Below, in pieces: positions 53,772 to 62,141 of a stretch of 64,000 nucleotides of DNA. Below the pieces are notes generated by a model. The model worked only from the letters and a program-made list of their open reading frames with translations. It made no database searches and was not told the DNA's origin. Origin of the DNA: Xanthobacteraceae bacterium (GTDB taxonomy: Bacteria > Pseudomonadota > Alphaproteobacteria > Rhizobiales > Xanthobacteraceae); contig CP075369.1 in the NCBI GenBank assembly GCA_019454205.1, positions 558,001 through 622,000 on the forward strand, given 5' to 3'. The number at the start of each line of letters is the position of its first letter. The stretch's first letter is position 1. The position numbers and the translations under genes were made by a program.

Positions 53772-53803
53772 AAGCTGCGTTTACTCGTTGGGAGAGGGAT
53801 CCA

Positions 53804-54817
53804 ATGAAGAAGATAACGACTTGGATTTTGGCCAGTTTTCTAGGCATTGCGGCACTGGCAAATGGCTCAGCACGTGCCGAGCCGCTCGTTCTGATGACCT
53901 GGGGCGGGGTCTGGCAGAAAACGTTTCAGGAACTGGCGGCGAAATACAAAGAGAAGACCGGCAAGGAAGTGACGGTCATCACTCAGGGCGGGGGTGACGC
54001 GGGCATCGCGCGACTTATTGCGCAGAAGGCTAATCCCGACGTCGATCTCTGGACTACAAACATGATCAATTACATCCGTGCGCTCGATGCGAAAGTGCTC
54101 GAGCCGCTCGATACCGCGCAGATTCCTAACGCGGCGGATGTGAACAAGAATCTTATCTTCTCACACGCCATTACGGCATGGGTCTCACAGCGTGGCATTT
54201 TCTATCGTAAGGACCTCGTTCCCTTCGAGCCGAAGGAATGGAAGGACCTTTGGGATCCGCGTCTGAAGGGCAAGATAGCGGCTCCCGCCGCGACTTTTGA
54301 TCCTGGTTACTTCCCTCTGATGGCAGCTGTCATTAACGGCGGTAACGAAAAGAATCTCGATCCAGGTTTTGCCAATCTTGCGAAGCTTAAAGGTTCGATT
54401 GCATCCTTCTATACGAACAATGTGCAATCGATCCGCTTGATTGAGTCTGGCGAGGTTGCGCTGGTTGCCTGGGGCATTATGCCCAACGTCGTTCCGCATC
54501 TCGGGCCGGGCAGCAAGTACGGATTCGTAATCCCGAAGCCCGCACTTGTTGCAGAAACGCCGATTACAATCGTTGCCGGTACGAAGAAGAAGAAAGAAGC
54601 GCTTGAGTTCATCAACTTCGTCCTTTCGGTCGAGTCGCAGGAGCTTCTCTCCAGGGCGCTCGGCTCCGCGCCGGCAAACTCGAAGGCGCAGCCTCCGGAT
54701 TCAATCAAGCCGATCCTGATCGACGTATCCAACAACTACGTTGTCGACTATCGCGCTCTCGGAGACGATCTCAGCAAAATTATCGACCGCTACGACCGCG
54801 AGGTCATGGCCCGGTGA
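53804..54817 (+). CDS. ABC transporter binding protein (Pot/spermidine-putrescine type)
   Basis: The 337-residue protein has a signal peptide (about 1-24, ending ARA) and an extracellular solute-binding domain with LVLMTWGGVWQKTFQELAAKYKEKTGKEV and the hinge region near VWSQ-like AITAWVSQRGIFYRKD. Such PotD-like proteins bind polyamines, aminophosphonates, opines and diverse small cations or acids. GGGAGAGG precedes the ATG. It heads a seven-part run: importer, PepE, then Mo hydroxylase E. Confidence 0.85.
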   Translation: MKKITTWILASFLGIAALANGSARAEPLVLMTWGGVWQKTFQELAAKYKEKTGKEVTVITQGGGDAGIARLIAQKANPDVDLWTTNMINYIRALDAKVLEPLDTAQIPNAADVNKNLIFSHAITAWVSQRGIFYRKDLVPFEPKEWKDLWDPRLKGKIAAPAATFDPGYFPLMAAVINGGNEKNLDPGFANLAKLKGSIASFYTNNVQSIRLIESGEVALVAWGIMPNVVPHLGPGSKYGFVIPKPALVAETPITIVAGTKKKKEALEFINFVLSVESQELLSRALGSAPANSKAQPPDSIKPILIDVSNNYVVDYRALGDDLSKIIDRYDREVMAR

Positions 54818-54835
54818 GGGCCAGAGCAAGCGCCG

Positions 54836-55666
54836 ATGAAAGCAAAACTTGGTTTCCTGCTGCTACTTCTGCCTGCGCTGGGGCTGATCGCAGGATTCCT
54901 AACCGCACTGACATCGGTACTCGTAATGAGCGTGGTGGATTCCAGCGGCGCGCTGTCGCTGGAATCCTACCGATCATTCCTCGGCGACGAACGCTACATG
55001 ACTATCCTGTTGCAGTCGGTATGGATCGCCTTCTACGTAACCGTAATCTGCTTGGTTCTGGGCTATCCGATCGCAATCGCGATGAGCCGCTCGTCGCGCA
55101 CTGTCGCATCGCTGATTACACTCGCGCTCGCGATCCAGTTCTTCTCGATCTACGTCGTGAAGATGTACGGCTGGATGCTCATTCTCGGAAATAACGGCGT
55201 CATAAACCGGATGCTGCTCGGTAGCGGCATCGTCAGTTCGCCAGTGAAGTTTATGTATAACGAGCTCGGTGTCGCAATCGGGCTTTTGGCGGCTGCCTTG
55301 CCGCTTATGGTTTTCCCGATCAACGCCGTCCTGCAAACCATCAGCCTTCGTTACGAAGAAGCGGCGCTGAGCTTAGGGGCTGGGCGTCTGCGCGCGCTGC
55401 TGACGATCACGCTTCCATTGAGCGTCCCCGGCATCCTGAGCGGCGTTATTCTAACCTTCGTATTTTGCTTCGCGGCTTATCTTACACCGGGTCTGCTCGG
55501 CGGCGGCTTCTTCAAGATGATTGGCAACGTCATCTACGAACAGGCGGTCACGCGCTTCAACTATTCGTTTGCTGCCGCAGCGGCGGTCATCACGCTCGTT
55601 ATCAGCCTTTTCGCGATCGTCGGCTTGAACAAGGCAAGCCAGGCTTTCGCTGGAGGGCGCCAATGA
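54836..55666 (+). CDS. ABC transporter permease (PotB type)
   Basis: The 276-residue inner membrane protein has about six hydrophobic helices and a binding-protein-dependent permease loop with EEAALSLGAGRLRALLTITLP. It is the first of the two permeases that form the channel. Its stop overlaps the start of the second permease (ATGA), so the two are made together. Confidence 0.88.
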   Translation: MKAKLGFLLLLLPALGLIAGFLTALTSVLVMSVVDSSGALSLESYRSFLGDERYMTILLQSVWIAFYVTVICLVLGYPIAIAMSRSSRTVASLITLALAIQFFSIYVVKMYGWMLILGNNGVINRMLLGSGIVSSPVKFMYNELGVAIGLLAAALPLMVFPINAVLQTISLRYEEAALSLGAGRLRALLTITLPLSVPGILSGVILTFVFCFAAYLTPGLLGGGFFKMIGNVIYEQAVTRFNYSFAAAAAVITLVISLFAIVGLNKASQAFAGGRQ

Positions 55667-56460
55667 GAACCGGCACCGTACGGGACCCGCTTACGATGGC
55701 GGCGACTGCGATCGCCTTCGTCACGCTCTTCGCTGCGACGTTTCCGTTGTTCGTGACCACGATTACCGCGTTCAATGCGACCACCGAAACTGTGTTTCCG
55801 CCGAACGGCTGGTCAATGCGCTGGTTCTGGAACATCGCGAAGCAACCGGAATTGGTTGAGGCGGCGGGCTTCAGCCTGGTATTGGCGGTCATCAGTTCCG
55901 CGATTTCGATTTCGCTTGGCGTCGTGAGTGCGATCGCGCTGACGCGCAAGAATTTTCCGGGAAGAAATCTGATCGATGCGGTCCTGATGTCCCCGCTGTT
56001 GGTACCGCAAGTCATTATGGGTCTTTCGTTCCTCGTCTTCTTCGTTCGTATCGGTGCGAAGCAGCCATTTCTGAATCTCCTGTTTCTTCACGTCGTATTG
56101 ACCTTTCCCTATGCGCTGCGCGTCATTCGCTCGAGCCTGATACGAATGAACCCAAAGCTGGAAGAGGCGGCGATCGGTCTCGGTGCGTCCAACATAAAGA
56201 GTTTCTTCCTAGTAACATTCCCGCAGATGCGGCCGAGTCTCTTCGTCGCGATCTTCTTTTGTTTTGTTGTGTCGTTCGACAACTTCACGGCATCGGCGTT
56301 TCTGACCGTCTCGGGCGCGACCCTGCCGGTACAGATTTACTTCAATATCGAATCCAGTCTCGACCCCACAATTTCCGCGATCAGCGCTTTGCTAATCGTC
56401 AGTTCGGCAATCTTCGTGATTGTTGCCGACCGGATCGTAGGCGTCGAGAAGATCGTATGA
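55663..56460 (+). CDS. ABC transporter permease (PotC type)
   Basis: The 265-residue membrane protein has about six helices and the coupling loop EEAAIGLGASNIKSFFLVTFP. I chose the ATG at 55663, overlapping the previous stop; the frame further upstream is a shadow of PotB. It completes the membrane channel of the Pot-type importer and is followed 7 bases later by the ATPase. Confidence 0.88.
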   Translation: MRTGTVRDPLTMAATAIAFVTLFAATFPLFVTTITAFNATTETVFPPNGWSMRWFWNIAKQPELVEAAGFSLVLAVISSAISISLGVVSAIALTRKNFPGRNLIDAVLMSPLLVPQVIMGLSFLVFFVRIGAKQPFLNLLFLHVVLTFPYALRVIRSSLIRMNPKLEEAAIGLGASNIKSFFLVTFPQMRPSLFVAIFFCFVVSFDNFTASAFLTVSGATLPVQIYFNIESSLDPTISAISALLIVSSAIFVIVADRIVGVEKIV

Positions 56461-56467
56461 GAACGAA

Positions 56468-57550
56468 ATGAAGCAGGCCGGCATCGAAATCGAAAACATT
56501 ACTGTCCGCTACGGAAACTCCGTTCCGGTGGCCGCGCTATCGCTGGATGTGAAGCCGGGCGAATTCGTCTCGCTGCTCGGGCCGAGCGGTTGCGGCAAGA
56601 CGACGACCCTTCGTTCCGTCGCCGGCTTCAGCGACATCGCGGAAGGCGACATCCGCATCGGTGGCGTATCCGTTCGAAACGTTCCGGCGAACAAGCGCAA
56701 CATCGGCATGGTTTATCAGGACTACGCACTTTTCCCGCACATGAACGTCGAAAAGAATATCGGCTTCGGCTTGCGGATGCGCAGCGTTGCGGCCGAAGAA
56801 ATCAAGCAACGGTCGCGCGCCGCGGCGGATCAGCTCCGGCTTTCGAATTTTCTCGAGCGCTATCCGCAGCAGCTCTCCGGCGGACAGCAGCAACGAGTTG
56901 CGCTTGCCCGCGCGCTAGTCGTGCGCCCGGACGTTCTGCTGCTCGACGAGCCGATGGCTGCGCTAGACAAGCAACTGCGCTCGGACATGCAATTCGAACT
57001 GAAGGACCTTCAGAAGTCGGTCGGCATTACCACGGTCTTCGTGACGCACGATCAGGAGGAGGCGCTTTCGCTTTCGGACCGGATTGCGGTCATGCACGAC
57101 GGGAAGATTTTGCAGATCGACAAACCCGACACGCTTTATCACTTTCCGGCGACGCGCTTCGTCGCGGAGTTCGTGGGTACGGCGAATTTATTCAAGGCGA
57201 GTGTCACCAATGCCGGCGGCAAGAGCCGGATTTCGCTCGATGGACTGGATGCCACGATGCAGCTCGACCGCGAGCTGCCGCAGGGCGAGGCAGAGGTCAT
57301 GCTGCGGCCCGAGCAAATTAGTTTTGGCAAGGATGCAGGGGTAGGCGCCATAGCGATCCCGGTCCGCGTGCAGAGCGCCGTCTTCGTGGGCGCCGCGACG
57401 CGCTATCAGGTGACCGTGCCGTCAGGGCAGGTGCTTCGTATCGACGTTTCCGGTGTGCAGTCCATTCGTCCCGCGGCCGGCGAGAACGCCACAATCTCCT
57501 GGCGACTCGGCGACATGCGAATCTATCGAGGCGGAAAGCTCGTGCAATGA
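56468..57550 (+). CDS. ABC transporter ATP-binding protein (PotA type)
   Basis: The 360-residue ATPase has Walker A GPSGCGKTT (residues 38-46), signature QLSGGQQQR and Walker B VLLLDEPMAALDKQLR in the first 240 residues. A C-terminal TOBE domain (about 280-355) follows, as in PotA and MalK-type subunits. It overlaps the peptidase gene by 4 bases, tying that enzyme to the importer. Confidence 0.92.
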   Translation: MKQAGIEIENITVRYGNSVPVAALSLDVKPGEFVSLLGPSGCGKTTTLRSVAGFSDIAEGDIRIGGVSVRNVPANKRNIGMVYQDYALFPHMNVEKNIGFGLRMRSVAAEEIKQRSRAAADQLRLSNFLERYPQQLSGGQQQRVALARALVVRPDVLLLDEPMAALDKQLRSDMQFELKDLQKSVGITTVFVTHDQEEALSLSDRIAVMHDGKILQIDKPDTLYHFPATRFVAEFVGTANLFKASVTNAGGKSRISLDGLDATMQLDRELPQGEAEVMLRPEQISFGKDAGVGAIAIPVRVQSAVFVGAATRYQVTVPSGQVLRIDVSGVQSIRPAAGENATISWRLGDMRIYRGGKLVQ

Positions 57551-58236
57551 GCCGCATGCTGCTCATCAGTAATTCGGGAACGCCGTTTCTCGAACATTGC
57601 AAGGGAATGATCCGCACGTTTCTGTCCGGACGCACGCGCGTGACGTATGTCACCGCGGCACGTCTCGGCGACGAAGACGAGCGCTATAGCCGTGCGGCCA
57701 AGGCGTTGGCCGGCGAAGGTCTCGAGACGGATCATTTAAAGCTCGACATTGAGGCCGTGCGTAAGCTCGACGAAGCGCAGGCGATCTTCGTGGGCGGCGG
57801 AAATACTTACGCGCTGGTCAATCGCCTTCGCCAGCACGGCCTGTTGCAGCGGCTTGCTGAGCGTGTGCGCAACGGCATGCCCTATGTCGGAACGAGTGCG
57901 GGTACGAACATCGCAGCGCCAAATATTCTCGCGACGAATGACTGGAATATCGTCGGCGCTACCGAGTTTACCGGCATGGCGCTCGTGCCGTGGGCGATCA
58001 ATCCGCACTATCAGGAAGTGGACGCCGCGATGGCGCCGGGAAGCGAGACGCGGGACCAGCGGATTGCGGAGTATCTCAATTGCAACTTCATCCCGGTGCT
58101 CGGGATCGAGGAGGAGACCGCAATTCAGGTCGAAAACGATAAAGCAACAGTAGTCGGGCAGGGCCGCGCGCGTTTGTTTGAGCGCGGCAACAGGCCGAAA
58201 TGGCTCCCTGTAGGGACAGAATTTTCGCTGCATTGA
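57547..58236 (+). CDS. pepE: Peptidase E-like dipeptidase (S51)
   Basis: The 229-residue protein matches peptidase E. The nucleophile Ser117 is in GTSAGTN, a candidate His154 is in INPHYQEVD, and AIFVGGGNTYALVNRL lies near 80. PepE enzymes cleave dipeptides with N-terminal aspartate. Co-translation with an importer and a Mo hydroxylase, and the aspartase further down, suggest release of aspartate or a similar product from an imported compound. Activity on Asp-X is known for the family; its substrate here is inference. Confidence 0.82.
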   Translation: MSRMLLISNSGTPFLEHCKGMIRTFLSGRTRVTYVTAARLGDEDERYSRAAKALAGEGLETDHLKLDIEAVRKLDEAQAIFVGGGNTYALVNRLRQHGLLQRLAERVRNGMPYVGTSAGTNIAAPNILATNDWNIVGATEFTGMALVPWAINPHYQEVDAAMAPGSETRDQRIAEYLNCNFIPVLGIEEETAIQVENDKATVVGQGRARLFERGNRPKWLPVGTEFSLH

Positions 58237-58257
58237 AAGCGGCGAGGAGCAGGCGGT

Positions 58258-59145
58258 ATGGACGTGGAATTCTTGGAGCCGCAATCGTTGCAGGATGCGA
58301 TCGCTATGGCGAAAGCCAGGGGGTCGGCTGCACGATTTATTGCAGGAGGTACCGATCTAATTATTCAGGCGCGCAAGTCCGGAACCTGGCCGGCGACGGT
58401 CATCAATCTCCAGCGGCTTACTACGCTCGGTGAGATAAAGGTTTCGGATCGCAACTATTCCTTCGGCTCGCTCGTTACGCACCGGCAGATCGAGAGCGAC
58501 GCCCGCTTCGCGGGCGGCCTACAGGCGCTGCAAGAGAGCGCTTGTGTGATCGGCGGTCATCAGGTGCGCAACGTCGCAACGGTAGGTGGGAACATTTGCA
58601 ACGCATCGCCCGCGGCCGACATGGTACCGATTTTGTTGTGCCTGAATGCGGAGGTTTCGCTCGCCGGCCCCAACGGTAGCCGAGTTATTCCGCTTGCGGA
58701 ATTCACCCAAGGCCCGCGGAAGACGCAACGCGCGAGCGACGAGGTCATGACGGAAATCATCTTCTCGGCTCCCGCGAGGAAATTCGCTTCAGCCTTTTTG
58801 AAAGGCGGCCGTCGTCGCGCAATGGAAATTTCCATCGTTGCGATGGCGGGCGTCGTTTCCGCCTCGGCAGACGGCAAGTTAACCGATGTGCGGCTGGCGA
58901 TGGGCGCGGCGGGACCGAAAGCGATCCGGCTCGCCGACGCCGAGAAGTTTCTCGAAGGCAAGACACCTTCCAAAGCCGTGCTCGAAGAGGTGGGCAGACT
59001 TGCAGCGGCGGCGGCCACGCCGATCGATGACGTGCGCGCTTCGGCGAGTTTCCGCCGTCATCTCGCGGCCGTCTATGCGCGCCGCGTGGTTGAAATCAGT
59101 TGGAATAGAATCTCGGAAGTACGCAATGACAGAAGTGCAGCTTGA
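58258..59145 (+). CDS. Mo hydroxylase E, FAD-binding subunit
   Basis: The 295-residue medium subunit has IAGGTDLIIQARKSG near residue 30 and GGHQVRNVATVGGNICNASPAAD near 100, plus the CO-dehydrogenase flavoprotein C-domain. It closely follows the subunit at 19069 in motif wording and has no cysteine insertion. It begins 21 bases after pepE and its stop overlaps the start of the iron-sulphur gene by 20 bases. Confidence 0.88.
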   Translation: MDVEFLEPQSLQDAIAMAKARGSAARFIAGGTDLIIQARKSGTWPATVINLQRLTTLGEIKVSDRNYSFGSLVTHRQIESDARFAGGLQALQESACVIGGHQVRNVATVGGNICNASPAADMVPILLCLNAEVSLAGPNGSRVIPLAEFTQGPRKTQRASDEVMTEIIFSAPARKFASAFLKGGRRRAMEISIVAMAGVVSASADGKLTDVRLAMGAAGPKAIRLADAEKFLEGKTPSKAVLEEVGRLAAAAATPIDDVRASASFRRHLAAVYARRVVEISWNRISEVRNDRSAA

Positions 59146-59614
59146 TCTCACCGTGAACGGTCGCCGGCACCGGCTTTCCGTTCCCGCTCATTATTCGCTG
59201 CTCGACGTCCTGCGCGACGAGCTCGAACTGACCGGCACTAAAACCAATTGCCTCGAAGCCGAATGCGGCGTTTGCACTGTTACGCTCGACGGCAAGTCGA
59301 TCGCATCCTGCACCGTGCTGGCCGCGCAATGTCAGGGCAAACAAGTGGCCACGGTCGAAGGCCTCGCCGAGGGCGCGAACCTTCATCCGTTGCAGGAAGC
59401 CTTTGTCGAATTCGGCGCCGTACAGTGCGGCTATTGCATTCCCGGCATGATCATGACGGCGAAAGCGTTTCTCGACGAAAATCCAAAGCCGACGCGCGAA
59501 GCGGTCCGCGAAGCGATCGCGGGAACGCTGTGCCGTTGCACCGGCTACCAGAAAATCGTCGATGCGATCATGGCCGCTTCCGAGCGCCTGTCGCAGCAGG
59601 GAGCGCGGCCATGA
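59126..59614 (+). CDS. Mo hydroxylase E, [2Fe-2S] subunit
   Basis: A 162-residue subunit with CLEAECGVC and CGYCIPGMIMTA plus CGYC-type helical cluster ending CRCTGY. I chose the ATG at 59126 (MTEVQLDLTVNG), which gives the family N-terminus; the longer frame upstream is a shadow of the FAD gene. It resembles the subunit at 19938. It overlaps the large-subunit start by 4 bases. Confidence 0.9.
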   Translation: MTEVQLDLTVNGRRHRLSVPAHYSLLDVLRDELELTGTKTNCLEAECGVCTVTLDGKSIASCTVLAAQCQGKQVATVEGLAEGANLHPLQEAFVEFGAVQCGYCIPGMIMTAKAFLDENPKPTREAVREAIAGTLCRCTGYQKIVDAIMAASERLSQQGARP

Positions 59615-61893
59615 ACTCTCCCTTCCGTATCATTGGCAAATCTTTTCCGCGGCTCGATGCGCGCGGTAAGGTGAGCGGCAAGGCGATCTATGGCACCGAC
59701 TTTGTAATGCAGGGAATGCTGCATGGAAAGTTGGTGCACAGTCCGATCGCCAGCGGGGAAATCCTTTCCATAGATACCGCAGACGCGATGGCGATGCCCG
59801 GCGTCTATACGGTCGTGACGGCGGCGGACATTCCCGCGCAACGCTATGGCTCGTTCGTCAAGGACATGGAGGTGTTCGCCTCAAGCCATGTGAATTTCGT
59901 GGGTCAGCCCGTTGCGGCAGTCGTTGCCCGCACGGCGGAGGAGGCGGAGGCCGCCGCAAAGTCCGTACGCATCGAATACAAAGAGACGCCAGGGGTGTTC
60001 ACAACTGAGGATGCAGCACTCCCAGATGCGCCGCTCGTTCATCCCGATTGGGAGCAATATAAAGCCGTGCCGACAGTGAGACGGAAGGGCAACGTGACAA
60101 ATGACGCACGTCTCGTGCTCGGCGATGTCGATAAGGCGTTAAAAGAGTCGTATCGCGTTTTCACGCACCGTTTCGTCACCAATGTCGTTCATCCCGGCTA
60201 CACCGAGCCGCGCGCTGCGGTCGCGCATTGGGACGACGCGAACCAGCTGATCGTGTGGTCGAACACACAGTTGCCCTTCGAGGCGCAGGCGACGCTCGCC
60301 GAAATCTTCAAGCTTACGCCTTCGCAAGTGCGCGTGAACGTAACCGTCATCGGGGGTGGCTTCGGCGGCAAGTTGCGGCTTGGCGTTGAGCATTACGCAG
60401 CGGCCGCCGCCCTCAAGGCAGGACGTCCCGTCAAATTCGTGTCGACCTGCGAAGAAGAAATGACCTCAGCGCTGCCGCGCCAACCGCTGATCATTGAGCT
60501 GACCACCGGCGTCACCCAAGACGGCAAGATTCTCGCAAAAGCGGCCAGCATCCTCGTCGATACGGGTGCGACCTCAGGCTCGGGCGTCGGCGTCGCCTCG
60601 AGTGTGATGCTGATGCTCGCGGGTCCCTACAAGATTCCGAACCTACGTCTGGAAAGCCGTTCAGTTTACACGAACAAGACGCCGACGGGCTCGTTCCGTG
60701 CGCCCGCCGGACCTCAAGGAAACTTCGCGGTCGAGTCGCAGATGGACATTATCGCGGATGCGCTCGGCATCGATCCGCTTGAGTTTCGCCTCCGCAATAT
60801 CGTGCGTGAGGGCGACCTCGCGCCGAACGGACAGAAACTCGAAAGCGTCAGTCTTGAAGAGTGTCTACTGAAAGCAGCGGATGCCATCGGCTGGAAAGAT
60901 CGCAGACCGGAGCCCGGCCGCGGCAAGGGCATTGCCTGCGCGTGGTGGACGACGACGTCGGGTTCGTCAGGCGTTTATGTGAAGGTTGGTCCGGACGGTC
61001 AGGTGTTTCTCAATACGGGTTGCGCCGAAATCGGTACGGCTGCGCTCACCGGCGCTGCGCAGGTGCTCGCCGAAGCGCTCGGCGTCGAACTGAGCAGCAT
61101 CCAGATCGTTAGCGGGGATACCGCTTCGACGCCGTTCGACTTCGGCGCGCAGGGCAGCAGAACCGCTTTTGCGGTCGGTAACGCCTGCCTGGACGCGGTC
61201 GGCAAACTTCAACAACGAATGAAGGAAATCGCCGCGAAGCAATTTGCGGTGAAGCCTGAAGAAGTCGCGATCGATAACGGCGCCGCTAAGTTCGGCGAGA
61301 AATCGCTTTCGCTGAAGGAAATTGCGGCGAACGCGCAAACAAGCCAGGGCGGGTTGATTGCGCACGGCACTTTCATCGCGCCGCCGACGCTTCACGATAA
61401 GGAGCGGACGGAAAACATGGTGATCACCGCCATTAACTCGCCCAGCTTCCACGCACACGCGGTCGATTTGTCGGTCGATGCCGAAACCGGCGAGGTCAAG
61501 ATCCACGACTATGTCGTGGTGCAGGACGTCGGTCGTGCGATCAATCCGAAATACATCGAAGGCCAGATCGAAGGCGGCGTCGTGCAGGGTATTGGACAGG
61601 CGCTGAGCGAAGAGATCGTTTACGAGAACGGCGTCGTCCGCAATCCCGGTCTGACCGACTACAAGATGCCAACAGCGATGGACGCACCCAATATCCGATC
61701 CATCATCGTCGAATCTCCGAGCAAGGTCGGTCCTTACGGTGCGAAGGGCGTGGGCGAGCCGCCCGTGATCCATCCGCCGGCGGCGATCGCAAATGCGATC
61801 GCTTCAGCCGTTTCGGCGCGTGTGCAGACTTTGCCGATCACGGCCGAGAAAATCGTGCAAACACTCGCGGAGGTTTCTGAATTACCCAAATGA
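59611..61893 (+). CDS. Mo hydroxylase E, molybdopterin-binding subunit
   Basis: The 760-residue large subunit is a close paralogue of the one at 20405: GGGFGGKLRLGVEHYA near residue 248, GSFRAPAGPQ in the substrate loop and GAKGVGEPP with the catalytic Glu near 713. It has no CO dehydrogenase signature. The ATG at 59611 overlaps the iron-sulphur stop; the longer frame starts inside the previous gene. Its stop overlaps a MoaD/ThiS-like gene by 4 bases. It probably acts on a relative of the set A substrate. Confidence 0.9.
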   Translation: MNSPFRIIGKSFPRLDARGKVSGKAIYGTDFVMQGMLHGKLVHSPIASGEILSIDTADAMAMPGVYTVVTAADIPAQRYGSFVKDMEVFASSHVNFVGQPVAAVVARTAEEAEAAAKSVRIEYKETPGVFTTEDAALPDAPLVHPDWEQYKAVPTVRRKGNVTNDARLVLGDVDKALKESYRVFTHRFVTNVVHPGYTEPRAAVAHWDDANQLIVWSNTQLPFEAQATLAEIFKLTPSQVRVNVTVIGGGFGGKLRLGVEHYAAAAALKAGRPVKFVSTCEEEMTSALPRQPLIIELTTGVTQDGKILAKAASILVDTGATSGSGVGVASSVMLMLAGPYKIPNLRLESRSVYTNKTPTGSFRAPAGPQGNFAVESQMDIIADALGIDPLEFRLRNIVREGDLAPNGQKLESVSLEECLLKAADAIGWKDRRPEPGRGKGIACAWWTTTSGSSGVYVKVGPDGQVFLNTGCAEIGTAALTGAAQVLAEALGVELSSIQIVSGDTASTPFDFGAQGSRTAFAVGNACLDAVGKLQQRMKEIAAKQFAVKPEEVAIDNGAAKFGEKSLSLKEIAANAQTSQGGLIAHGTFIAPPTLHDKERTENMVITAINSPSFHAHAVDLSVDAETGEVKIHDYVVVQDVGRAINPKYIEGQIEGGVVQGIGQALSEEIVYENGVVRNPGLTDYKMPTAMDAPNIRSIIVESPSKVGPYGAKGVGEPPVIHPPAAIANAIASAVSARVQTLPITAEKIVQTLAEVSELPK

Positions 61894-62126
61894 GCATTTT
61901 GGTTCATGCACGGTTGCACGGGCTTCTCCGTTTGATCATCGAAGATCCGGAAGGCAGGTGCGAAGTACAACTCGAACCGGAAGCAAGCGTAAACGATTTT
62001 CTTGATCGGATTGACGCGCGAAACAAGGCTTGGATCGTTTCTGTGAACGGCACGCTCCGACGCGGCGACTATAAACTTCGTAATGGCGACGAAATCGACT
62101 GCTATCCGCAATTGAATGGCGGATAG
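61890..62126 (+). CDS. MoaD/ThiS-like sulphur-carrier protein
   Basis: A 78-residue beta-grasp protein ending in Gly-Gly (LNGG), with VSVNGTLRRGDYKLRNGDEI in the C-terminal half as in ThiS and MoaD. A C-terminal GG tail is adenylated and thiocarboxylated to deliver sulphur, for molybdopterin synthesis or other transfers. It overlaps the Mo-subunit stop by 4 bases. It may be a dedicated carrier for cofactor assembly of these Mo enzymes, but a MoaE partner and an activating enzyme are not seen in the window. Confidence 0.75.
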   Translation: MSILVHARLHGLLRLIIEDPEGRCEVQLEPEASVNDFLDRIDARNKAWIVSVNGTLRRGDYKLRNGDEIDCYPQLNGG

Positions 62127-62141
62127 AATCAGAAGGCATTT

